Source: Gemmatimonadaceae bacterium
GTDB taxonomy: Bacteria > Gemmatimonadota > Gemmatimonadetes > Gemmatimonadales > Gemmatimonadaceae
NCBI GenBank assembly: GCA_019186945.1
Contig: JABAQJ010000008.1
Coordinates: forward strand, 124,001 to 188,000
Length of the DNA: 64,000 bases
Direction: 5' to 3'
The number at the start of each line of letters is the position of its first letter. Position 1 is the stretch's first letter. Position numbers and translations under genes: made by a program. The notes below the pieces were generated by a model, which saw nothing but the letters and a program-made list of their open reading frames with translations, was not told the DNA's origin and did not search any database. Positions 46,101-54,134 of this stretch are shown here, piece by piece.

Positions 46101-46952
46101 AGCCTGGATCTGCAGTTGAACTGGCGTCCCAACATGTGGGGCCTGAACCGCCGCCTGGCGGTATCGCTGATGACGAGCAACCTCATCGGCGGACTCGATC
46201 GCGCATTGCATGGCGGGAACAATCTGCGCGGCTGGGGATCGTTCCGCGGTCAGGACAACACGCTGCTCTACGTGCGCGGATTCGATGCAGTGAACAACCA
46301 GTACCTTTACCAGGTCAACGAACGTTTCGGCGCATCGCGTCAGGGGCAGAACGGGATCACAGTTCCGTTCCAGGTTGGCCTGCAGGCACGGTATACGCTG
46401 GGCCCGGACCGGATGCGCGACATGCTCACCGGAATGATGCGAGGCGGGCGTGGAGGCGGTGGCTTCGGTGGCGGTTTCGGTGGCCCGGGCGGCGGTCCTC
46501 CGCCGGGCATGTTCGGCGGCGGTGCGGGCGCAACGGGTGCGAACGGCGCTGCTGTCGGTACCACCGACGCCGCCACGCGTGTGGCCGAGGCGCTGAATCC
46601 GCTGCAGGCATTGGTGCAGCTGAAGGACTCGGTAGGCTTGAGCGACGATCAGGTTGCGAAACTGCGTCCTATCGCCGACTCGCTTGGCGCCCGCAACGGG
46701 AAACTGCAGGCCGAGATCCAGAAGGAGATCAGGAACGCCGGCGCGAACCCCGACTTCGGCGCCCTGATGGGGCGGACGCGTCCGCGAACGGAGGCCATGA
46801 ACCGGAACTCGCAGGAAGCGCTCAAGGAGGCGCAGGCGATCCTGACGCCGGAGCAATGGGCCAAGGTGCCGGATCGTGTCAAGTACCCGCGGAGCGCGTT
46901 CGGTCCGCAGGGTGGTCAGGGGCAACCGCGGCGGCCGCCGGAGTTCCACTGA
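43161..46952 (+). CDS. Oar-like TonB-dependent receptor with C-terminal Spy/CpxP-like tail
   Basis: The 1263-residue protein starts at a GTG with a signal peptide ending in PASAQ. A carboxypeptidase-regulatory-like domain follows (ITGVVKDEAGNPVDGATVEV), then a plug domain (RPDANNVTLDGVSFG) and a long beta-barrel. A glycine/phenylalanine run of FGG units lies near bases 45680-45746, and a second Gly-rich run near 46440-46530 links to a C-terminal helical segment. That segment has DSVGLSDDQVAKLRPIADSL and AQAILTPEQWAKV, like the LTxxQ motif of Spy/CpxP-type periplasmic chaperones. Oar-like receptors in related bacteria import or secrete large substrates; the substrate here is unknown. The gene contains none of the CGTTAGG words. 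Confidence 0.85.
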   Translation: MSTTIASRAVGGLRAFVLLLGLSLVVPVAPASAQIGATTDIITGVVKDEAGNPVDGATVEVTSAETNVTRRARTNAQGKYTVLFPDGGGQYRGTVRLLGKAPTILQIVRQADEDRLLANAVLRQAVTQIAGVTIAARQTPTENAFERPTPGSTERALNSDQAARLPIDGSDLQQLALTAPGVVSVSGGDSTGAAFSVAGMRPDANNVTLDGVSFGASSVPQEAVRNTRVITSTYDVARGQFSGGLISSTTRGGSNNPQGNFSYSLRDQSLTVDGGDPSPLAQGYTQNQLSGGFGFPIIKDNLFAFSAIQLRRRDDVLPSLLNADAATLSRFGVAPDSVARFLSTANALGISPSTFFNDNRQQDNVSGLVRLDWLTPGGHSLTLRGDWRWNDQDPSRVSTLSLPQTGGTSKDWGGGVMATWTTNFGGRFLNEFKTYYSVSERDARSFVTLPAGRIQVASVLEDGSQAIASMSFGGNSGLPSSGKTTGLETTNETSWIAGDHRLKLGGLLNMSSFEQDVTFNRFGTFSFNSIEDFENNIPASFTRTLQPNVRKGEQLNAAAYLGDSWRVSRELQLTLGARLEGGRFGNAPAYNPAVDNAFGYKTSFVPSELRVSPRVGFSYFKAGTGGPPRFIIRGGVGEFRGQVSSSLFSSAASATGLTNAQSQLICTGASVPTPDWAAFSSDVANIPSECLGGGMGTVPTQRPNVTVFDRDFVAPRSVRGSIGGQKFLFGRYNLNVDLSYARGVAQTGYRDVNLAATPQFTIAEEGGRPVYVPAATIAPTTGATTLLASRVDQSFGQVLAVGSDLKSTNRQMTVSIGGITRRGAILNVGYTLSYSKDQGSGGFGGFGGFGGFGGGFGGFGGLASTAANPNVREWAPSDFDRRHSINGTITYPFNLALELTAFGRWSSGAPFTPVVGSDINGDGARNDRAFVFNPATVADPAVRDAMQSLIANAPSDVRSCLQAQAGTVATRNSCRGVWQPSLDLQLNWRPNMWGLNRRLAVSLMTSNLIGGLDRALHGGNNLRGWGSFRGQDNTLLYVRGFDAVNNQYLYQVNERFGASRQGQNGITVPFQVGLQARYTLGPDRMRDMLTGMMRGGRGGGGFGGGFGGPGGGPPPGMFGGGAGATGANGAAVGTTDAATRVAEALNPLQALVQLKDSVGLSDDQVAKLRPIADSLGARNGKLQAEIQKEIRNAGANPDFGALMGRTRPRTEAMNRNSQEALKEAQAILTPEQWAKVPDRVKYPRSAFGPQGGQGQPRRPPEFH

Positions 46953-46973
46953 GTCTGTCGCTCGACGAAAGGA

Positions 46974-46999
46974 CGAGGGCCGCGCGTGCGCGGCCCTCG
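46974..46999 (+). terminator. GC-rich hairpin after the Oar-like receptor gene
   Basis: The arm CGAGGGCCGCGC pairs with GCGCGGCCCTCG across a 2-base loop, 22 bp after the stop codon. It is followed by only a weak T-rich stretch (TGCGTTTC). Confidence 0.75.
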
Positions 47000-47112
47000 T
47001 GCGTTTCATCCGCGAGAATGTTCCGCTTCCTGCAGCTCCACGTGCGCATCGATGCGCGTCAGTCGAGGTGCGAGGCGACCGCCTGGATTCAGTCGACCAC
47101 CATCATCCGTGC

Positions 47113-48264
47113 CTAACGCACGATCCAGGGATTGGACAGTCGTGGATTGGCGATAAACGCCGAATCGGTGAGGCTCTGGAGGAACGAGATCAGGTCGGCC
47201 TTCTCCGCGGCGGAAATGACGAATCCGGCCACGCGCGGATCCTTGAACGGATTGCGGCTGCCATCCCCGGCGTGGACGCCGCTGGCGACCGTGCGTCCGC
47301 CCGCCGCATAGTGATCGATCACCTCACCTAACGAGCCGAGCGATCCGTCGTGCATGTACGGGAAGGTGAGGTCGATGTTGCGCAGCGTGGGCACCTTGAA
47401 CTTCCCCATGTCGGATGCCGCGCCGGTGTGGCCGACAAGCCCGGTATTCGGTTCCGGATAGGCGCCAGCACCTCCCACGTTGTACAGCCCTGTGTTGATG
47501 AAGACGAGTTGCCTGACTGGCGCTCCAACGTATATCGAGAAGGTCGTGAACAGCGTTCCATCGTGACACTGGGCGCATTTCAGTCGCTCGCTGCGGAACA
47601 GCGCCTCTCCTCGCTTGGCTGCCTCCGAAATCGCCGCCTTGTTGCCGCGAAGGTATCGATCGTATCGCGAGTCGCCCGACAGGAAAGTGCGCTCGAACGA
47701 GGCGATGGCGCGGACGACGTTGTCGATCGTGATCGGATCGGGTTCGTTTGGGAACGCGGCCTGAAACAGGTGGCGATACAGCGCGATCGCCTCAAGCCGC
47801 TGCAGCAGCACCGACTCGAGGCCCTTGAGCCCCAGCTCCACGGGGGCGTCCCCGAACATCGGAATGGGGGCCTGCCGTTCAAGCTGGCGAACGGTCGGAT
47901 CCGCCCATCCGAGCGCCGGCTGATATGCCACATTCGTGAGTCCCATGCTGTTCCGCGGGTGCGGTTCGCCGGTGGATCCGAAGGGAATATTCCGCGCGTC
48001 GGCAAAGGCGTTCTCCTGCCGGTGACACGACGAGCAGGAGAAGTTCTGGACGCCGGACAGGCGCGTGTCGTAGAACAGCCGCCTGCCCAGCTCCACCTTC
48101 GCGGCCGACATGGGATTATCGGCAGGAACGATCGGTGCTGGAAAGCCAGGCGGAAGCTCCCACCTGAAGAGCGCCGGGTTCCCGTCAGGGATCACGATGC
48201 CTGCCGGATTCCGGTCCGCGCAGGCAACGAACGCCACAGTGAGGATCGCGAGCCACGGCTTCAT
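47113..48264 (-). CDS. Dihaem cytochrome c peroxidase / MauG-family protein
   Basis: From the ATG at 48264 the protein has 383 residues; an ATG 9 bases upstream is possible. A short hydrophobic signal ends near FVACAD, perhaps a lipoprotein signal. Two haem-binding motifs, CSSCH and CAQCH, sit in two cytochrome domains, with family-like LGRRLFYDTRLSG, RNSMGLTNVAYQPALGWAD, VPTLRNIDLTFPYMHDGSLG and VIDHYAAGG. The enzyme would reduce peroxide or oxidise a periplasmic substrate. The stop codon TAG is itself part of a CGTTAGGC word (Arg-stop). Confidence 0.92.
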   Translation of the reverse strand: MKPWLAILTVAFVACADRNPAGIVIPDGNPALFRWELPPGFPAPIVPADNPMSAAKVELGRRLFYDTRLSGVQNFSCSSCHRQENAFADARNIPFGSTGEPHPRNSMGLTNVAYQPALGWADPTVRQLERQAPIPMFGDAPVELGLKGLESVLLQRLEAIALYRHLFQAAFPNEPDPITIDNVVRAIASFERTFLSGDSRYDRYLRGNKAAISEAAKRGEALFRSERLKCAQCHDGTLFTTFSIYVGAPVRQLVFINTGLYNVGGAGAYPEPNTGLVGHTGAASDMGKFKVPTLRNIDLTFPYMHDGSLGSLGEVIDHYAAGGRTVASGVHAGDGSRNPFKDPRVAGFVISAAEKADLISFLQSLTDSAFIANPRLSNPWIVR

Positions 48265-48462
48265 GCCGAACAACTTGCGCGACCACCCGCTGCTTCGTCC
48301 AGATTGCCGCCGTCGCTCGGCCGAATATCACCGGTGGTAGCGCTGTCGCTCGACACGTCTACCGGGCCGCCGAGTCCGCGGGATCGATCCCGCACCTGAA
48401 CCAGCGGCATGTTAGACGGCTGAACGAACGCGCTGCGCCGACGATCTTCACACGAGCTCTCG

Positions 48463-51400
48463 CTACCGGGACTCCTGCAGCACGCGGTGCTTGGCGGCGA
48501 ACGCGCGCTGCACTGCGGCGATGAGCGATGCCGAGTCGAATGGCTTCTCGAGGACGCTAGCGCAGCCGCATTCGCGGATCCGCTCTGGGGTGAGACGACG
48601 GCTGTAGCCGGTCATGAGCACGACGCTCAGTTCGGGGCGAATCGCTCGCGCCCGCTCGCAGAGGACGTCGCCTGCCATGATCGGCATGGTCTGGTCGCTC
48701 AGCATCAGATCGAACTCGGTGCGACTCCGCAGCAGGGCGAGCGCGTCCGTGGTGGAGTCCGCAACGGTGACGTGGAAGCCTTGGCGCACGAGGATTCGCG
48801 CCGTCACCGAAGCCAGCTCGGGCTCGTCGTCGACGAGCAGGATGCGGCCGGCGAATGCCGGACGGGAGCCAGGACCGGCTGCGCTCGGTGGGGCGATGGA
48901 GATGGGACTGGCCGCGGTGACGTGTGCCGGCAGTAGAATCTCGAACGTCGTGCCCTCTCCCTTGGCCGTGCGGAAGGCGACGGAGCCGCCGTGTGCGGAG
49001 ACGATGCCGTGAAGTACGGCAAGGCCCAGTCCCGTTCCCTCGCCAACCGGCTTGGTTGTGAAGAACGGTTCGAACAGGTGGATCGCGGCGTCGGGGGTCA
49101 TCCCCGTGCCGGTATCGGTCACGGAAAGACAGACGTACCGACCCGGGAGGGCGGCGCCGTGATCGAGTTCGGTGCCGCCAGGTACGTCGATGGTTCGCAG
49201 GCCGATGGTCAACTGACCGCGGGTCTGGTCGCGCATGGCGTACTCGGCGTTTGCCGCCAGATTCAACACCATCTGGTGAAGCTGGCTGGCGTCGCCAAGC
49301 GCCAAGTCGTCCGTCGCGTCGTCGTCGATGATGAGCGCAACGGTGGTCGGGATCGACGCCCGGAGCATGGGGCGGATCTCGTGGATGAGTCTCCTCAGGG
49401 ATACCGGCTCGCGCGCGGAGGCGCGCCGGCGGCTGAACATGAGGATCTGGCTGACCAGATCGCGTCCGCGGTCGGACGCGTTCTGGATTGCCTCGAAGGC
49501 TTCATCGATCGCCGGCCGATCCGCTGGATCCATGCGCCCCAGGTCGGCATTCGCGCGTATGATGGCGAGCAGGTTGTTGAAATCGTGAGCGACGCCGCCG
49601 GCCAGAGTGCCGAGCGACTCCATACGTTGCGAGCGGCGGAGTTGGTCTTCGAGTTGTGCGCGTTCTCGCTCGAGCTGGCGGACAATCCTGAGGTCGCGGA
49701 GTCGTACGTGTTCCAGCGTCTCCAGGTCTCCGGCGATCCGCGTGCGACGGATCGCGACGGGAATGCGTTCGCCGGAGGCGGCGATCGCCTCGCCGGTTGG
49801 CACCGGTAGCGCAGCGCCCGACAGCTCGATCGGGATACTGGACAGATCTGGCACGAAGTCGCTCAGCTCCCGGCCCGAGCGAACGATGGAGTCGTCGACG
49901 CCCAGCAGAGCGTGGGCGGCCGGATTTGCCGCCACGACTCGTCCGTTGTTAACGAGAAACTGCGCTTCACCGCCGCTGTCGAACAGGCTGCGGAATCGCG
50001 CTTCGCTGGCCGCGAGACGTCGCTCATTGGCCCGGAGTTCCTCCGCGCGCTGGCGCAGCGAGCGAACTCGGCGACGATACGCGGCGGCGAGAAGCGCGCC
50101 GAGAATGACGGCGTAGGTTGCCAGCGCCCACGGTCCGGTGAAGCGGGGCGGTGCAACACGCCAGCGGACGTCCACCGGACCTGCAGTGTCCCCGCGCCAG
50201 TCACGCGCCCACACGCGCAAGCGGTAGTTCCCGGTGCCTAACGAGCGCAGTGCCAGCGTATTCGATTCCTGCCACGAGGGCTGGGGCGCGTCATCCTCGC
50301 TGATCAGCTGGAATCTGAATCTGGAGTCGGCTTCCCGATGATAGGTCGGGTAGTTCGCGATGACCTCCACGTCTGCGGAGTCATGGGCAAGGATCGCGCT
50401 ACCGGAGAGTGGCGCGCCGCTGTACAGCTGGCGGACCGTGAGGGTTAGCCGCTCGTCGCGTCTCAGCGGAAGACCGGCATCGGCTGGAAGGCTGGCGATA
50501 CCTTCCATCGTTCCGATCCACAGGCGCTTCCCGTCTGCGGTCATGGCCAGGGTGAGCGCATGCGGATGTGGAAGTCCATCGCGATCGCTGTACGAGTCCT
50601 CGACCACCAGATCTGCGGGATTCGCGCCGGAGGCGACGCCGAACCGGACAACGCCGCGCGAGGTGGCCAGGAAGACACGGTCGTGCGGGGCCACTACGAG
50701 ATCACTGACGTCGTCGGACAGCAGGCCCGGCGTTCGACTGGCGGTCACCGAGGTCCGGTGCGGTGGCGCGTCACTCATCCGGGCAAGCGCGGCGCCAGCG
50801 CCTAACGATCCGACCCATATCAGCCGTTCGCCCGAGGCGAGGGACTGGAGCCGAACCTTCGTCAGGGGTGCGTTCGGCAGTCCGTCGGCGCGACCGAACG
50901 ATTCCCAGTGGCCGCCAGCGTGGCGCCAGAGAGCCGTGGCATGCAACACCCAGAGCGCTCCGGCGATCGAGTCCGTAGCGATGTCGACGATCTCACCGGG
51001 GGGAGCGTCGTTCCAGCGCTCCCAGCGAGGCTGTCGCCGGTACCACAGCGCCGAGTTCGACGCAACGAGCGCCGTCGGCACGCCGTCAGGACCAACACCG
51101 TCAGCGATAAAAGTCGCGTTGCGGTCGGGAAGGTCGTATTCCGGTCGCCATCGGTGTCGGTCCCAGCGCACCAGTCTCTGGTCGTCGACGTCCAGCGCGA
51201 ATGTTTCCGCATTGCCATCGCGCGTGACCGTGGTCAGGCGCTGCAACGATTGTGGCTGTCGATCGTGATCCAGTCGCGTTGCACTGCCCACGTGTACCGT
51301 GCCACCGCCGTTGACGCTGGCCAGCAGGGAGCCGTTAGCCAGGGGCAATAGTGATACGATCATCGCGCTCGCGATTTCCCTCGGAAGCGGCAGGGTGGAC

Positions 51401-52416
51401 GCGGGGCCGATCCGGAAGCGCACCAGGTAGCCGCTGCGATAGCCCGCATAGACGGTCGGGATACCGTCGCCCAACCCATGATCCATCGCGGCCAGCATCT
51501 GGACGGCCGAGCGCGACTGGCGTCCGCCCACGACGAGCGTGTCCCACCGTGTGCCGATGCTGTTGCGCAGCAGCAAACCATCCTCCGTGCCGACCCAGGT
51601 TTCGTAGCGGTTGCGCACTCTGATTCGGAGAACTCGCGTGACAACGGCGGACGTGTGCATGAGCTGGCGCCAGGTTCCGCGATGCAGGGCAAGAACGCCA
51701 CGACTGGCGGCCGCAAGCGCTTCCAGCGTGTCGCCGTCGGGCGCGGCGACGACCTGGTTGACGATCGCCGTACCACCGTCGCCGAGGCGCCACGAGCGCC
51801 AGCGGCCCCGATCGTAGGACGCGGTCCATCCTCGGAGTGCCGCCACCCAAAACTGCTCCGCACTGGAGCCTGAGGAAATCATCAGGCCGGTGGAGTCCAT
51901 TGGCGGCATGGGTAACCTAACGAAGCGACCGCTCTCGAGGCGGAGGAGGCCCGAGTCCGTCGCTGCGATGACGCTTGAGGAATCGCCGACGTCGCCGCTT
52001 CTGAGGATCGCGAACACGGTAGCGATCGGAACGCCCTCATGCTCCGAGAAGAGCGTCCACCGCTCGCGCAGAAAGCGGAGGATTCCGTCATGCGTACCGA
52101 ACCAGAGTGCACCGTCGGCAGTCTCCGCCATCGCCCGAACCGATCGGGCCTGGATCGAGTCCGGTAGCTCCAACAGACGCCACTGTCGCCCGTCGAACGA
52201 GTACGGACCGGCGCCGGTTGCCAGCCAGAGAGTGCCGTCGCGACTGGTCATCGCCTGATAGACCGGGACGGCTGGCAGCCCATCGGCGGGGCCGAAGAGC
52301 CGCTGCGAGAGGGTTGGTTCGAACGCGGTCTGCCGATCCTGCCCTCGGGCCACTGGAGTGGCCGTGCCAGACAGGATGCCCACAACGATGCACAACAACG
52401 TTCGACCGCCCGTCAT
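48463..52416 (-). CDS. Giant hybrid two-component protein: propeller sensor, PAS, HisKA, ATPase, receiver
   Basis: The ATG at 52416 starts a signal peptide (GGRTLLCIVVGILSG), giving 1317 residues. A periplasmic seven-bladed-type propeller of two-component-regulator repeats follows (for example AMTSRDGTLWLATGAGPYSFD and ETADGALWFGTHDGILRF), then a Y_Y_Y-like domain (GNYRLRVWARD) and one membrane segment near 800. The cytoplasmic part has a PAS domain, HisKA with LAGGVAHDFNNLLAI (His944), an ATPase with NLAANAEYAM and GEGTGLGLAV, and a receiver with Asp1241 in LMLSDQTMPIMAG. Such proteins sense extracellular polysaccharides in Bacteroides; the ligand here is unknown. A homopurine tract lies in the upstream leader. 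Confidence 0.9.
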   Translation of the reverse strand: MTGGRTLLCIVVGILSGTATPVARGQDRQTAFEPTLSQRLFGPADGLPAVPVYQAMTSRDGTLWLATGAGPYSFDGRQWRLLELPDSIQARSVRAMAETADGALWFGTHDGILRFLRERWTLFSEHEGVPIATVFAILRSGDVGDSSSVIAATDSGLLRLESGRFVRLPMPPMDSTGLMISSGSSAEQFWVAALRGWTASYDRGRWRSWRLGDGGTAIVNQVVAAPDGDTLEALAAASRGVLALHRGTWRQLMHTSAVVTRVLRIRVRNRYETWVGTEDGLLLRNSIGTRWDTLVVGGRQSRSAVQMLAAMDHGLGDGIPTVYAGYRSGYLVRFRIGPASTLPLPREIASAMIVSLLPLANGSLLASVNGGGTVHVGSATRLDHDRQPQSLQRLTTVTRDGNAETFALDVDDQRLVRWDRHRWRPEYDLPDRNATFIADGVGPDGVPTALVASNSALWYRRQPRWERWNDAPPGEIVDIATDSIAGALWVLHATALWRHAGGHWESFGRADGLPNAPLTKVRLQSLASGERLIWVGSLGAGAALARMSDAPPHRTSVTASRTPGLLSDDVSDLVVAPHDRVFLATSRGVVRFGVASGANPADLVVEDSYSDRDGLPHPHALTLAMTADGKRLWIGTMEGIASLPADAGLPLRRDERLTLTVRQLYSGAPLSGSAILAHDSADVEVIANYPTYHREADSRFRFQLISEDDAPQPSWQESNTLALRSLGTGNYRLRVWARDWRGDTAGPVDVRWRVAPPRFTGPWALATYAVILGALLAAAYRRRVRSLRQRAEELRANERRLAASEARFRSLFDSGGEAQFLVNNGRVVAANPAAHALLGVDDSIVRSGRELSDFVPDLSSIPIELSGAALPVPTGEAIAASGERIPVAIRRTRIAGDLETLEHVRLRDLRIVRQLERERAQLEDQLRRSQRMESLGTLAGGVAHDFNNLLAIIRANADLGRMDPADRPAIDEAFEAIQNASDRGRDLVSQILMFSRRRASAREPVSLRRLIHEIRPMLRASIPTTVALIIDDDATDDLALGDASQLHQMVLNLAANAEYAMRDQTRGQLTIGLRTIDVPGGTELDHGAALPGRYVCLSVTDTGTGMTPDAAIHLFEPFFTTKPVGEGTGLGLAVLHGIVSAHGGSVAFRTAKGEGTTFEILLPAHVTAASPISIAPPSAAGPGSRPAFAGRILLVDDEPELASVTARILVRQGFHVTVADSTTDALALLRSRTEFDLMLSDQTMPIMAGDVLCERARAIRPELSVVLMTGYSRRLTPERIRECGCASVLEKPFDSASLIAAVQRAFAAKHRVLQESR

Positions 52417-52454
52417 GCGAACGCTCCAATACGAACCGACGTGACCTGCTTCTC

Positions 52455-52477
52455 CCTCCCTCCTTCTTCCTCCCTCC
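52455..52477. repeat. 23-bp homopyrimidine/homopurine mirror repeat
   Basis: The plus strand is all C and T and reads the same from both ends around base 52466 (half-unit CTTCTTCC-like, ending CCTCCC). It lies in the 5' region of the giant kinase transcript, about 40 bp upstream of the chosen start, where the RNA would carry G-rich runs. Mirror repeats of this kind can form triplex or quadruplex DNA; this is structural inference. Confidence 0.7.
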
Positions 52478-52573
52478 AACCGTATACGACGCCAGGGACG
52501 GCGTCGTTGCGCGTCAGTTATCGAGGTGCTTCGGCGAGCACGGGCGTCTGCAGTCCTTATCGCTTGCCCTCAG

Positions 52574-54025
52574 CTACTTGCGATAGTCCAGCGCCGGTTT
52601 GCGGCCGGCAAGACGCGTCGTGTAACGGAAATCGGGGCCGCGCCGTTGGTCGAACTCCCGGCGCGCAGCTGTAATGATCGAGGGATCGGTAAAGAGATCG
52701 AGCACGGTCAGCGAAATCGTCTTGGCTGCGACCATCATTCCCTTGGCGCCGATACTCGTCCCGCCAGCAGCAACCGCTTGCCAGGAATGCGCGGGCGTAC
52801 CGGGCACCCAGGTGGCCGCAGACAGTTGAACCGTCGGCACGGTCCAGCTCACATCACCCATGTCGCTGGAGGCGGAGGTCACCCCAATCCCCTCCCAGGG
52901 GATGACGGTGGCCGCCTGCGTCGGCGGCGGCACTGGCCCGCTCAAGGTCGTCTGAAGGCGCTCTGCAAAGGCCAGCTCCTCGGGTGTGTACGTCACGCCG
53001 CCGACGCGCTGGAGGTTCTTCATCTGGACCCGGGACAGCGTTTCGTTGGGAAGCACGTTCCAGACGGCGCCTATGACTTCCACGTCGACAGTGGTTCCGG
53101 TGCCTAACGCTGCCCCCTTGGATGCGTTGAGGATACGCTCCCAGATGCCATCGAGCACGCGCATGTCGTTGTGCCGCGCGTAATAGTAGACCTCGGCGAA
53201 GTCCGGAACCACGTTAGGCGCGCGTCCGCCGTTCGTGATCACGTAATGGATCCTCGTATCGGATGGCACGTGCTCTCGCATCATGTTGACCATGTTATCC
53301 ATGGCCTCGATGCCATCGAGTGCCGACCGTCCCTTGTCCGGCGCGGCCGCGGCATGTGCCGAGACGCCGTGGAATCGAAACTTGGCGCCGACGTTCGCGA
53401 GGGTGCTGTGCGGATCGGCCGAGTTCTGGTCGCCCGGGTGCCACGAGACCACGGCATCGACATCGTTGAACAACCCATCGCGCACCATGTACACCTTGCC
53501 GCTCCCACCTTCCTCGGCGGGCGTACCATAGAAGCGGACGGTTCCGGCGATGGCGTTCGCCGCCATCCAGTTCTTTACCGCCACCGCAGCCGCAACAGAT
53601 GCGGTGCCGAAGAGATGGTGGCCACAGGCATGACCAGCGCCACCCTCGATGATGGCTTTCTTTTCCGGCGTGGCATCCTGCGACAGACCGGGCAGCGCGT
53701 CGAACTCGCCGACGATCGCGACCACGGGTCGCCCGCTACCATAGGTTGCGGTGAATGCCGTGGGAATGCCGGCCACGCCGCTGTCCACCCTGAATCCGGC
53801 GGCAGTCAGCTCCGAGCGCAGTAACGCGCTGCTCCTGACCTCCTGGTATCCCAGTTCCGCGAAGCCCCAGATCTGCTTGGCGACTTCGGCGTAATGGGCG
53901 CTCTGGCCGTCGAGTGCGGCGAGGACGGCGGCGGCAGCGTCGGCTTTCTGCTTCCCCTTGGCCTGGGCGCCCGCTGCCAGCGGTAGCGCCACTACGAGCG
54001 CGAGACGACCGATGAGATGACGCAT
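52574..54025 (-). CDS. M20D amidohydrolase (AbgB-like), secreted
   Basis: The ATG at 54025 begins a signal peptide (IGRLALVVALPLAAGAQA) and gives 483 residues; the longer frame is a leaderless extension. It has M20D motifs: VAIVGEFDALPGLSQ, EGGAGHACGHHLFGTASV with the metal-ligand His pair, TPAEEGGSGK with the catalytic Glu, and VNPRV-like GTTVDVEVIGAVWN. It resembles AbgB, which with AbgA cleaves p-aminobenzoyl-glutamate, but no AbgA partner is present, so the substrate could be another N-acyl amino acid. Downstream along the same strand lies the giant kinase. It reads away from the MFS transporter end by about 110 bp. Confidence 0.87.
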   Translation of the reverse strand: MRHLIGRLALVVALPLAAGAQAKGKQKADAAAAVLAALDGQSAHYAEVAKQIWGFAELGYQEVRSSALLRSELTAAGFRVDSGVAGIPTAFTATYGSGRPVVAIVGEFDALPGLSQDATPEKKAIIEGGAGHACGHHLFGTASVAAAVAVKNWMAANAIAGTVRFYGTPAEEGGSGKVYMVRDGLFNDVDAVVSWHPGDQNSADPHSTLANVGAKFRFHGVSAHAAAAPDKGRSALDGIEAMDNMVNMMREHVPSDTRIHYVITNGGRAPNVVPDFAEVYYYARHNDMRVLDGIWERILNASKGAALGTGTTVDVEVIGAVWNVLPNETLSRVQMKNLQRVGGVTYTPEELAFAERLQTTLSGPVPPPTQAATVIPWEGIGVTSASSDMGDVSWTVPTVQLSAATWVPGTPAHSWQAVAAGGTSIGAKGMMVAAKTISLTVLDLFTDPSIITAARREFDQRRGPDFRYTTRLAGRKPALDYRK

Positions 54026-54134
54026 GTGTCGCGAGGGCAAGCTGTAAGTGGGGAGACCGAACGGGATCTGGCCAACGTAGGAACGTCGCTCGGGAGCGTC
54101 AATCGGAGAACGTCGCCGGATGCCGGTCCCGGTG

